A stretch of DNA of 64,000 bases, taken from Pollenia angustigena. Taxonomy: Eukaryota > Arthropoda > Insecta > Diptera > Polleniidae. Positions 12,229 to 23,420 of this stretch are shown in pieces. The notes beneath the pieces are model-generated. The model did no database searches. It was not told the DNA's origin and saw only the letters and a program-made list of their open reading frames with translations. Both the position numbers and the translations under genes were made by a program. Where the stretch lies: contig OV884059.1 in the NCBI GenBank assembly GCA_930367215.1, positions 25,568,945 to 25,632,944 of the forward strand, read 5' to 3'. Each line of letters opens with the position of its first letter. Positions within the stretch are counted from its first letter, which is position 1.

Positions 12229-12366
12229 AGCCTTATTCCGGTTGTCGTTGTCGAAATCGATCAAGTCGTTTTTTGTAAGAGATTAAAGAACACTGGTTGT
12301 GTGTTACCTTAATCTCTTACAAAAAACGACTTGAGCGATTCCGACATCGACAACTGGAATAAGGCT
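12229..12366. mobile_element. Palindromic MITE (138 bp)
   Basis: AGCCTTATTCCGGTTGTCG at the left and its near reverse complement at the right (12347-12366). The arms pair almost throughout, including GTCGTTTTTTGTAAGAGATT and its inverse around a short centre with GAACACTGGTTGTG. No coding capacity. A half copy lies at 9645-9731. Confidence 0.75.
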
Positions 12367-13819
12367 AAATATACTTTTTGGCTTTTATTTTATCTTAAGC
12401 TTTAAAATATTGATAATGTTTCTGCGATAATGTCCAGTTTTTCTTGTTTACCAACCTTTTTCAGCAAATATTTTTACATTTGTAATCTATTATTAGTAAT
12501 CATTATAATCTAATGTTACCTCTACAGCAACAAAAAAAAATGAGTTAAAGGTAGCCAATTTTTAATTATTTAAACAAAATTTCCAAATAAAAGCAAAAGG
12601 TAGGAGAAGGGATTTTCTGTGATGAAAAAAACCCATACATGTAAAAAATTTATTTTTGATGTATTTACTTAACACAAAAAAAGGTAAGCATACCTTATTG
12701 CCATTACACAAATAATAAGTATTAAAACCAATTTATATAAAAAAATAAAAAGCATACCTTTTTTTAAACAAAACAAAAAAAAAACGTAGCCTAGCTTAAG
12801 GCTAAATAAATAAAAGAAATATATTTCTAACTTTTAATAATAATGAAAATAATACTAAAAACTATAGCCTAAGTTAAGGGATTAATTAAAATTATTTAAG
12901 AGCAAAACCCATAAAAAATTTCAGATTGTTAAGCGTTTTTTTTTTCTTTTTTTACCTTTTTGGTTTTAATTAGTAATAATTACATATGCATTATTGTTTC
13001 AATAGAAGGGAAAAGATAGTTGTATGGATGTATGAATGTATATGTTTTGTAACATTTAGTAAAGCCTACATGTAGGCCTATAAAAAATATCTAATGTATT
13101 GTTTACTTTTTAGCAATTAATTGAAAAAAAGAGTTTTCCAACCTAACCATTATTATCATATAACACACATATTGAAACAAGTTGCAAAAAACTAATAGTA
13201 GTAGTAGTTGTAGGAAAAAATCTATGTGTTTGCTTTATAAAAAAGGTAAACATTTAACATTGATGACTCCAACTGAGTTCAGTTCTTTCTCCTAACCAGC
13301 TTTACCATTTTAAGCAAAATTATATAAATGTATTGTGAAAAAAAGAAAAATTATAGAAGATTTTTCCTTTTCATAACATTTGCTTTTTAATACCAAACAT
13401 CATTAACATTGTGTATTTACGAAAAAACAAACATTCATTCAACCAAGCAAATATTCAGCTCTAGCCTGACTCCCCCTGATTAACAAAAAAAAAATCCATA
13501 TAAAAGAATACAGTTTATATGAAGAGTACTATAACAAAAAATAACCTTTTTGCTAATTATTTATTTAAATATTAAACACAAAGTAAAGAAATGAATCCAT
13601 ACACATATAATATTGAAAAACCCCTGAACTCCTCTTCGGTTTTTTTTTTTTTTGAAAACTAAAAAGCTTTTGGAGCTCTCCTCCCACTTTTTCAACCTTT
13701 TACTTTTTTTTTTTAACACATATGTACAAAAAAAAAGTTTTTTTTTGAAAGGAAATATCAAAAAATAAAAAAAATTATAAATTTGGTTTTTAGCAAACAA
13801 ACATATTTATATATTTTAA
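12367..13819. other. AT-rich intron, nothing recognised
   Basis: Scattered words of the CATACTTTTAGG type and a short palindrome GCCTACATGTAGGC near 13065-13078. No gene or mobile element recognised. Confidence 0.5.
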
Positions 13820-14840
13820 TAAAAGGACTTAGCATACTTTTGGGTGTTTTACAAAAAAAAAAAACCGGAAAAACAACCTTTATGATTCATTTTTTTATTT
13901 TTTGGTTTTCATAATTTTTGGAAAATCTGTACAAATAAAAATTGCTTAAAGCTGTAATAAATTGATTTCTTTGAAAATAAAGCATACTTAAAGGATTAAC
14001 AATTAAATAAAACATATCTTTAGTTAAAATTAGTTTAAAAAAATGTTCGTTTTTATATAAAATATATTCAATGGTTAATAAATAAATACATTTATCAACA
14101 ATTTTTTTAATAACAAAATGACAAGAATTTAATTTAAAAAAATAAAGTATACTTTTGGGCTACAAATATTAAAAAAAACATACAAACTCTTATTTTTATC
14201 AAAAAATTTATGTCAAATTAGTTAGTTAGTTTTTTATTTAAAAAACTTAAAAAAAATGTGGAAATTTTTTAGCAAAATCATTTTAAAATTTTAAAAAGTA
14301 AAGTGTACTTTTAGGCTATAAATGTTTTAAAGCTTTAAAATTCGTATTTTTTACTATTTTGTAATTAGAATTTAACAATAAAACTTAAAAATGCTTTCAA
14401 GTTGGTTTATCTTCGTTGTCTACTTCTAGGCTATTACACTTTTTTTATTACAAATTCCTTTTGATATCGAGAAATTTATGTAAAAATTAGTTTGGCATTA
14501 AAAAAAACTTTACAAAACGTCAGGAAATTTCAATTAAAATCATTTAAATTTTTTTTTCAAAGTAAAGTATACTTTTAGGCTAGAAATTATTTAAATTTAT
14601 AAAAATATTTTTTTTTTTTTATATTATTTTTTTATTAAATTTTAACCGAAAAACTTAAAAAGGCTTTTAAGTTAAGGAATTAAAAAAATATTGTTTATCT
14701 TAAAAACAATGTTGTCTACTTTTAGGCTACTTAACTTTAAATTAAAGTTGTTTTTAAGATTTTTACTAACAGCAAGGTAAATAGCTATAAAAATACTTAC
14801 AAAATGTATACATTTTTTTTACCCCGAAAGTAGGCACCAC
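13820..14840 (+). repeat. Degenerate tandem array, about 8 units near 150 bp
   Basis: The marker [AG]C/GTATACTTTTAGGCT or GTCTACTTYTAGGCT occurs at about 13826, 13979, 14144, 14299, 14419, 14564, 14715 and 14824 (spacing 109-165, mostly about 150). Units share AAAATTTA.GTAAAAATTAGTT-like and TTAAAAAAC.TTA-like filler but are strongly diverged. Confidence 0.6.
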
Positions 14841-17800
14841 TTTCAAAATATTTTGTTATTCGTGCTTAATTCCCAGTTTTTATTATTGATAAAAACACTT
14901 GAAATTTTGTTTGTTTATCTATTTAAAATATTCTTGTTATCTTTGTTACGTTATTGCTTTTCTTCAAATATCTTACTTTTAAATTTTTTATTTTATTTTA
15001 AACTCACTCCCTTAAAAATATGCACTAGAACTTTATATCAATTTTGGTATTTCTCTATTGATGATTATTACAAAAAAAAAAAAAAAACTTTGTTTCTCTC
15101 AAACTAAACAAAAGAAAAGGGCTTGTGTCAAATCAGGATAAAGGATTCTGGATTTATTTTTTTATTTTTGCTACATATTGCCTACTTTTAGGAGGAGTAA
15201 GAGATTTCTGTAACATAAGAGTTCTTTTATTTTTTTTTCTGTATAATGAGTAAAACAAAACAGGACAAAAATACAGCCTGTGCATAAAATTAGATGATTT
15301 CATAATGTTTTACAACAACATAACTCTAATTACGTTTAAGGCTTAAATATGTATGTACATATACATGTGTTTTTGTGTGTATGAAAGAAAATTGCGTATG
15401 ACGTTTTGTTGTTTGTTATATTTATATATATATATTTGTAAATAAATAATGTATATTTTTAGGCAGTATGAGTGAAGATGTTTTAAATATATATTTGGTA
15501 TTTATCTTTCTATATGTGAGTTTTTTTTTTTTTTTTTTTCTGTGGAGTAGAAGTAAAACAACAAAAGTAACTAATGATGGCTTAAACATACAACATACAA
15601 AAATATTGTAGAGGACTTTGGCTGTTTGACTGACTGAATGGATGGGTAGATAGATGAGTTGGTTACGGTGTTGGGTGGTTGTTTGGGTGTAAAGGGTTTT
15701 GACAAATTTTGCTTTTGTCATAAAACATTGTGAATCTTTTTCTCTACTGCTTTTAGCAGCAGCAGCGGCAGCGTAAAAGATGTAACAAGACGATGATGTT
15801 TGTGAGGCAAGACAAATTCATATATACAATATAAAAAAAATCAAGCATAAATATAAATTAAAATTAAAAAAAGGGTTGCTGTTGTATTTCTCTACTGCCT
15901 ATTTAAGCTTGCATTAACATTTTTATTTTGTTTTTTTTTTTTTATTCTATTAAAAAAAAATCCTTTTAGACGTGCACATACATTTAGTTGCTGTATTCAG
16001 TTGTGTGCTTTAGAAAGGAAGCGTCATATGTGTCTAAGTATTTAGTAGTTAGAGACATGTATGTATCAGTATTGACTTTATCAAGTGTATATTTTTCTTT
16101 ATGGCATCTTCATACTCCTCCTCCACCTCCAGCTCCTCGCCTACAAAATTCTTTCCCAGAGAATGCTGCCTTTAATTTTTGTCTTTTGTAATTTGAATTG
16201 ACATGAATGTTAAAAATTCAAAACCATACTTAACTCACTCCTTCTTTTTTTCTTTCTCTTGCTTGTTTTAACGCCTGATGTTAGACTTTAGAAATTTATT
16301 TTTTATTTTTATTTAAACCATGTATTTTTTTTTTTTATCATGTATGTTTGATTGTTTTACTTTCATTAAATTTCTTAAGAGTTTTAAGTTTGATTGGCAT
16401 AGAGGTGGGAGTAAATTGAAATTTTTTTTGTACTTATATCTGTACATACATATAAACATACATATGTATGTATATATACATGTATATTTTTTTGTTGCTT
16501 TCAATTCATTTCTTGTTGTTGTTTAATGTGTGTGTAATTGCAAATATGTTTAAAAAATATTTGTTTGGAATTAATGTTTCAAAAACAAAAACATGCTACA
16601 AAAACAACAACAAAAAAAACGTTAAAGAAAAGTTTAAAAAAAGAACGAGGAGGGGGTTCGGTCGTTAAGGAAAGGCAGAAGCTCAATTGTCATAAAAAAG
16701 GATTGAAAGATAAAACATTTTCACTTCCTGTCAGTTAAGCTGACTTTTAAACTGACGAACATCGATTTATCATAAAAAAATTATTTTTAAGGGAAAATTT
16801 AAACATTTTCAAAATAATTTTGGTTTTTTTTTTATGGAAAAGTTTTATATATCGCAAGTTTTTAGTTCGAATTGAAAATTTTTAAAGATCGTTTTAAAAA
16901 AAATTTTGCTTTTCTGCAATAATTTATATAAACTTTAAAAACTCTTCTAAAAAAATTTACCATTCCTTTTTAATTCTTAAAATTTTATTAAATCTCTTCG
17001 AAATTTCAAAGACATTTTTTTTTTGTTTTAACTTACTAATCACTCTTTCTTTTAAGAAAAAAACTACCATAAAAAACTTCATTAAAAAATCTTTAAAAAG
17101 AAAACAAACAAAAAATTTGCAAAAAAAAAAAAACATGTCAAAAAAACTGTCACTTGAAGGCATTTTTTACCCATTTAAAGTCACCACATTATAAAAAAGA
17201 AACTCCTCATATGCCAACAAAAACACAAAACTCGTTGAAAAAAAATTCCTTGAAATTTGAATTGGCATATACAATAATAATCGTCCTCATTGTCGTCATA
17301 CACATTGATTTACTTTGATTTATTGTTACCAGGCAGCCAGGCATTTCGAGTCATAAACAACCCCCTTTGCATGCATTCTTTCATTACTCCTTTGATTGCT
17401 TATATTGTAAGCAATTCTTTTGCAAATTTTCGATAAAAAAAAGAAAGAACTTTTTGAAATATTTGTACCAATACAAACACTTATATTAGCACGCGTAAAA
17501 TAATTTTTTTTTCGAATGGTATAGTTTGTTTTTTATTCTTAACATTTTTGCAATTGCAGCTGACGCGTGCTGCTCGAAAAAATATGAAACAATAATGCTT
17601 TTGTTCTACCAAAAAAGAAAAATGGTTGTTACCGCTTTATTGAAGGCTTTAATAATTAAAAAAAAAAAGTTGTGTAAAGAATTACACATAAACAAAAAAA
17701 AAAAAAAAAAACAAAAAAAAAATCAAAGAAATTGTTTCTGAAGAGCTGTAAGAAAGCGCAAAAAGACTTGAGACCAACACGAGTTTACGAAAAAGTAGCA

Positions 17801-18425
17801 AAAAGTGATTAACCCTCTTCTTAATAAAAATAATATTAAACAAATAAGGGCAATTTGCTTTAGTTTATTGAAAAAAAAATGTTTAAGAAATATTGAACAA
17901 AAGTAACGAAAGATTTAAAAACAAAAGCTTAAAGCTTTTGAAATTAAGCTTTAAATTTAAGCTTTACTAGAACAACCTAAAACTTGAAAATAATTTAAAG
18001 CTTTAATTTTTTGTAATTATTTTAGTATTTTACTATGCACGTTTTTTTAAAAAAGCTTGTTTTTAATTTAAAAATCTTAAAGCTTTTTGTAAAAAATAGC
18101 TTTAACAATCAAGATTTCCTAAAATTTTCATAAGTTTCAACTTATTTTAATTAAAAAACTTTTAATAAAAGAAATGCTTTAAGCTCTTAAAAGCTTTTTC
18201 CAAAAAAACAACTTAAAAATGTCTCCGAAATTTCCAAACTTTAATATGTATTTTCAAGCATAAATATTAAGGGAGTTCACAATAGCGCCTAAGTCGACTT
18301 AAGCAAAATTTGTGTTTATGGCCTCTTTGTGAACTTTATGCTTAAAAGCACCCAAGGACAAAGTTTCAGTTATATTTATTATACGTTTTTTTTTTGGAAG
18401 TAAGAGCAAAATAACGATTTGCTTA
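14841..18425. other. AT-rich intron with simple repeats
   Basis: TATATATATA at 15422-15434, CAGCAGCAGCGGCAGCG at about 15757-15773, and a TACATA/TATGTA-rich tract at about 16440-16490. AAGCTTTAA-type words accumulate from about 17930, as in the array at 22.1 kb. Small open frames here lack any recognisable motif. Confidence 0.5.
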
Positions 18426-18490
18426 GGAGGGGGGGGGGGGGGGGGGTGCACATTGAAAACAAGCAAGGGGGGGCTTGTTTTCAATGTGCA
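18426..18490 (+). repeat. G18 homopolymer abutting a perfect 18-bp hairpin
   Basis: An uninterrupted G run occupies 18429-18446. It is followed directly by TGCACATTGAAAACAAGC (18447-18464), an 8-base loop AAGGGGGG, and the exact reverse complement at 18473-18490. No coding function. It could be real, or an assembly or library artefact. Confidence 0.85.
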
Positions 18491-18534
18491 ATAACATTTG
18501 GAATAAAAGCTTAAGTTTAGAGCCAGTAGTTGTT

Positions 18535-18690
18535 GTTTGCTTATATCTCAGCCATTTGTAAACCGATTATACCGATTCAATTGCAAAATTTAACGGAGCA
18601 TATGTGACATATTTAAAAACCAAGTTTGCAACATTTCTTGAATCTTTGGAAACCCCATTTTAACAGACAGACGGACATCTTTAAATCAAC
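18535..18690 (-). repeat. 3' part of a dipteran interspersed repeat, minus orientation
   Basis: In reverse complement it reads ATGTCCGTCTGTCTG, AAAATGGGGTTTCC, TTTTGCAATTG and TGGCTGAGATATAAGC, in the same order as the copy at 58580-58750. Its 5' part appears to be at 20815-20988, so later insertions between them have split it. Confidence 0.6.
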
Positions 18691-19189
18691 TTTAATCCTC
18701 ATAATCAACCATAAAAACTTTGTAAAATGCGTTTCTGTTCATTCCCTTTATTATAAAACTTTGAGTTCTTTTAATTCCAAATCAAAATAAATACACACAC
18801 TTATTCAATTATAATGTTCACATGCTTTATTATCTTTTGTTAGCAACGAATTGAACCGTTTAATGTCTTAAATCAAACAAAACTAAACATTTATGACAGT
18901 GATAACCACTCCATAGACTCGCGAGCCAGTCAATAATCGTATTTTTCACACAGACACGGTCAGCAATTCACATGTATACAACAACTTTGTTCGTTTCAAA
19001 ACATCAGACTATCATCGGTCTCTGCGACCGCACACAAGCACATAATATCTTTGTGTGCGTGCGTTCGGGGCTTTCTTAGTTCGGGGCTTGGTTATCACTG
19101 ATTTATGAGTTCGCCTGTATTTATAGTTCACAACCATTCTAGTAGATTCAAGAACCATTCTAGTCTATTTCAGAACTTTTTGTTTGAAT
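18691..19189 (-). mobile_element. Possible solo LTR or LTR fragment, minus orientation
   Basis: Read on the minus strand it has CTATAAATA (a TATA-like box, 19119-19127), a transcribed-looking GC-richer middle, and AATAAAG (from 18832 back to 18826). The order TATA then polyadenylation signal is typical of an LTR. It lies inside the split dipteran repeat, as an insertion would. I could not fix TG..CA ends or a target duplication, so this is tentative. Confidence 0.3.
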
Positions 19190-19191
19190 TA

Positions 19192-20516
19192 CAGTAGTTT
19201 TGACTTAACTGCCTTTTGTTTATGTGCACTTTTGACTTAACTGCACAAAATTGATAATTTTTGGAATTATTCTTTATAATTCCATACAAATTCCTTTTTT
19301 AAGTGCACATTTAAGATAAATGCACAAAATTTTTAGCATTTAAAAATTATTTTCATACAAAAAATGTAACTTAGCTGCACTTGGACTTAACTGCCCAAAA
19401 TACATATTTTCTGGAATTATTCTTTAAAATCCTTGCTTAAGTGCATTTGGTATACCTGCATTTTTTCATATTTTTTGGCTGCTTTAAAATATTTTCATAC
19501 AAAACATCAAAGTTAGCTGCACACATAAAAATATATGGTGGCCACTTTTTCACATAAATATCCAATTAAAGCTGTTTATAAAAATACAAATTGCAATTAT
19601 TTTGTTTTTTCCATAAATTTGTATGTTCTTTGTGAATTCTCATTGTTTTTGTTAATGTTTCTTGTATATTAAACAACTCCTAAAAGAATCTTCTGATGAT
19701 TATCTGGCGATTAACAAAAACATCAAAATCTTTTTTTTAATTTAATATTTTTTTATTTATTTTTTGACACGCTCGTCTTTAAATCTTGGAATGAACCTTT
19801 TGGGAATCTCTGTAAGAGTCGTATAACAATTACTGAGCTACCTAAATAAGACCGTTTTTGAAGTGTAAAATTGCTATTGCCAATTCAATTTTAATAAAAC
19901 AAAACGGCCTAAGGATCTGTAAAAAAGGATTTTCCGACCGGATGGTGTTGATCTCGCGACCTTAAGGTTTGTTTTATAGAAATTGTATGCAAATTAGAAG
20001 TTTTGGCAGTTATACGGCTGAGCATTTCACGAGTTGTAAAATAATACCTACATGAGTTTCATACGAAAGACTCGTTAGATAATCCCCATATACATCATAA
20101 ACGATTCTCTTTACGATTAATATAAGCGTTTTTTGCTGCGTTATGGAAAAATCTCTTATACAAATCAGCACGTGTAACAGTTTCTCCCGTGCGAGGAATT
20201 GTCTACAATTAAAAAATGAGCTCGTCGACGATCAAAAACACTCTTTGTGAGATTCCCAGTAGACTCCTAGACGATTGAAAATGCTAGATGGGTTGAAACA
20301 AAATTTTAATAAAATATAAATTTATGTATTAAGAAAATAATTGTTTTGTTCTACTTTTAAATAAAACACTTTACTTTAGCTGCACTTTTGTGCAGGTAAC
20401 CAGAATTGTGTACCTGCACATTAAGGCAGGTAAATGCATTTAAGATAACTGCCTTTTTGATTTACCTGCAAAAAAAATCGTGCAAAGGAGATTGTGCAGC
20501 TCAGTCAAAAATACTG
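19192..20516. mobile_element. Pogo-like (Tc1/mariner superfamily) non-autonomous element with TA duplication
   Basis: The left end CAGTAGTTTTGACTTAACTG and the inverted right end CAGTATTTTTGACTGAGCTG match at most positions, each flanked by TA (19190-19191, 20517-20518). CAGT ends with TA duplication are typical of pogo elements. Subterminal copies of GTGCA..TTTTGACTTAACTGCA-like words recur in the first 350 bases and the last 140 bases, as expected for transposase-binding repeats. At 1325 bp it is shorter than full pogo elements and has no transposase frame. Confidence 0.7.
19910..20045 (-). mobile_element. Possible tRNA-derived SINE fragment
   Basis: In reverse complement it holds TGCTCAGCCGT and AAGGTCGCGAGATCAA, resembling RNA polymerase III A and B boxes, followed by GGAAAATCC. 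A similar GGAAAATCCTTT tail follows an A-box-like word at 26260-26330. It lies inside the pogo-like element. Tentative. Confidence 0.3.
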
Positions 20517-20626
20517 TATTTAAAATAACTTTTATACATCTAAATCTAAAGTCTATATTTAGGCGTAAACAATTTTGTATTACAATTACGAGAAAGTTCC
20601 ATACAGTGGAGTTCACAACAATTTTA

Positions 20627-20794
20627 CAGCGGTGTGCTGGAAATCGAAAACGTAAAACGCAAGAATTTGGAAGTGGTTTTAATACACTTTTAATCTCATT
20701 TTTATAATTTTTGATATAAAAAAAAAAAAATCTTATTAGTAAAAGACTTTTAAAATTCTTGCGTTTTGCGTTTTTGATTTCCAGCACACCCCTG
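20627..20794. mobile_element. Palindromic MITE (168 bp), TTA target duplication
   Basis: The first 43 bases (20627-20669) are inverted at 20752-20794 with few mismatches: CAGCGGTGTGCTGGAAATC versus CAGGGGTGTGCTGGAAATC. TTA flanks both ends (20624-20626, 20795-20797). TTA duplications suggest the PIF/Harbinger group, although the CAGGGGTG end also looks hAT-like. Non-coding. Confidence 0.75.
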
Positions 20795-20814
20795 TTAAAC
20801 TAATACGAAATAAA

Positions 20815-20988
20815 ACTTCATTTTTACAAGATAACTTATAACTAAAGCTATAAATAGTTCTTAGATAGATTTAATTTCATAAAAATAGATATACTTTATA
20901 GGGTCTAAGATCAATATTGTAGAAGTTACAGATGGAATTACAAACTTATACATAGACACATACCCTTTCCACCTGTGGTGAAGGGTAG
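20815..20988 (-). repeat. 5' part of the split dipteran interspersed repeat, minus orientation
   Basis: In reverse complement: TACCCTTCACCACAGGTGG, AAAGGGTATGTG, then GACCCTATAAAGTATAT. This is a word order I recognise as widespread in flies. With 18535-18690 it makes one older copy into which the possible LTR, the pogo-like element and the MITE were inserted. Confidence 0.55.
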
Positions 20989-22136
20989 AAAAAACCGCCA
21001 ACTTATTTGGCTTTGTTGTTAGTTAATACATCTAAGAAAATCATCTGCTGCCTTTTACCATATTCTCTTTTTATTTCTTTTAAAATTATTGAATTCAAAC
21101 TTAAACTTATATTTTTTCTATAAAAAAAAAAATTAAATTGTTTTTTTATCTTGCTAAACTTAAAAATTTCTATAAAAAAAATCTTTTTCAAACGCATGTT
21201 AAACATATAACACTCTTATGTAAATGACCTTTTAACTTTAGCATTTAAACTTAAAAATTTTTACACAGCATTAAAACACTCATATGCTGTTTCTGCTAAT
21301 TTTTTTCCAACATTTTCCCCTAAAAAAATATAGAAAGAAAATAAAAAAAAAACTAAACAATCTACTGAATGCCTCCTCCACTCTGAACTATCATCTCTAC
21401 ACAAAAGAAAAATCCCATATATCATACCTATTTCTCATTTAACGTGATGGCCAGATATTATGAATCTTTACAGAAAAAATCTAAAAAAAAGAAAAGGTTA
21501 TCATTTCACAAGTTTCCTATAAAGAGTAGAGTAGAGCCCAAGCCCAAGATACCAACCAACATTTAGACGGTGTAGACAAGCATTAAATGAAATCCACCCG
21601 CATTTTAGTTAATTAACTCATTTGCAATCTTCTTTCGCTTTTTCTTTTTTTTTATACAAAAATTTTTTGGTTATAAAACAAGTTAAAAGACTCGGAACCT
21701 TAGCTACATTTATATGGTAAAAAGTTTTTTTTTTATTCCAAAAACTCTTTATGTTGTATGAACATTAATTGATTTGTTTAAAAAATTTTCAAAAAAGCAA
21801 AAATAAAACCCGAAAAAACGTGAATAAATGAATGGCCAAATAGTATTCATTTTAACATAATCATTATGAAAATTACAACCCTTTACCCTTTTCTTATTTT
21901 TCTTTTTTTTTTAGTTAGCAGTTACAAAAACTCTTGAAATAAATTTGAATGGCTTAAAATTATTGCTAAAAAGATAAAACCACAAATATTTCATTGGAGT
22001 AACTGAAAAAAACAAAAACCAAATTTTAACTTAACTTAAAGAAAAACATATAAATAATAAAACAAATGATAGATTTTTATCATTTAATTAAATTTTGTTA
22101 ATAGAAAATGAGAAAATTACAAGGAGAAGGGGTTCA
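20989..22136. other. AT-rich intron, nothing recognised
   Basis: No coding, RNA or mobile feature seen; homopolymer-rich DNA throughout. Confidence 0.5.
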
Positions 22137-23420
22137 ATAGTTCAAAAAATTAACCTAAAAAAGGTTCAATTGTAAAAAATTACAAAAAAAAAAATTTTAA
22201 AAAGCTTTTTAAAGTTTTTTGCAAATTAAAACCTTTTGAAAGCATTTTTCAATACTTCTCTAAAAATGTTAGTTGATCTTAAGTTATCTTAAAAGCTTTT
22301 ACGGTTTTATCAAAAAAGAACATCAACAAATTAACCTGAAAAAGGTTAAATTGTAAAAAATTCCCAAAAAAAAAATTTGTTAAAAGCTTTTCAAAGTTTT
22401 TTTTCCAAATTAAAAGATTTTGAAAGCATATTTCAATACTTCTCTAAAAATGTTAGTTGATCTTAAGTTATCTCAAAAGCTTTTACGGTTTTATAAAAAA
22501 AAAACACAAAGCTTTAAAGCTTTCAAAAGCTTTAACGTTTTTGTTTTTAATTTTGCTATTAAATGCTTAGTTTTTTAAAGCTTTTTTAATATTTCAAAAT
22601 TAATTTTTCAACTTTTCTCCTTAAAAAGTATGTATTTTTTATTCAAGTTTAAAAAAAAATAATTTTCAAAACTTTAAGCTCTATTTGTTTAAATAAAAGA
22701 GCTTAACACGATTTTCACTAAGCTTAAGGCTTGTTATATAATTCAGTAATCAAAATTCAAGTTAATAAAAGCTCTTCACTAAGTTGAAACCGATTCAAAA
22801 TGTTAAAAGCTTTTTAAAGTTTTCTGAAAATTTAAAGATTTTGAAAGCATATTTCAATACTTCTCTAAAAATGTTAGTTGAACTTAATTTTTCTTCAAAG
22901 CTTTTACGGTTTTATAAAAAATAAAACAAACAAAATGTAAAATGGCTTAAAGCTATTAAAAGCTTAAAGCTTTTTGTTTTTTTTTTAATATTTCTAAAAT
23001 TAGCTTCTTGACTAAAATACTTTACAAGATTTCTTTTTAATTCAACATTAAAAAAAGAAAGCATTTCTCAAAACTTAAAGCTCTACTTATTTAAATAAAA
23101 GAACTTTCAAAGATTTTCACAAAACTTAAAGCGTATAATATAATTAAGTAATAAAAATTTATGTTTAAAAAAGCTCTTCACTAAGCTTAATCTGTTCAAA
23201 ATTGTAACAGCTTTTTAAAGTTTTATGTAAACTAAAAGCGTTTGAAAGCATTTTTCAATACTTTTCTAAAAATGTTAATTGAACTTCTCAAAAGCTTTTA
23301 CGATTTTATAAAAAAAAAAAATAACCTAAAAAATGATTAATGCTTTAAAGCTATTAACAGCTTAAACGTTTCGGTTTTTAATGTAACTATTTAATGTATA
23401 GTTTTTTTGAAGCTTTTTTT
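22137..23420 (+). repeat. Tandem array rich in AAGCTTTT words, long units (~400 bp, one ~184 bp)
   Basis: The phrase TTTCAATACTTCTCTAAAAA, followed by TGTTAGTTGA, starts near 22247, 22431, 22852 and 23253 (spacing 184, 421, 401). Each copy is preceded by AAAGCTTTTTAAAGTTTT and followed by AAAGCTTTTACGGTTTTAT. The first two copies also share AACCTNAAAAAGGTT. This is a higher-order tandem duplication. Confidence 0.75.

Noticed and set aside
12675..12690. AAAAAAAG|GTAAGC as a recursive splice site
   Set aside because: Upstream is A-rich rather than pyrimidine-rich.
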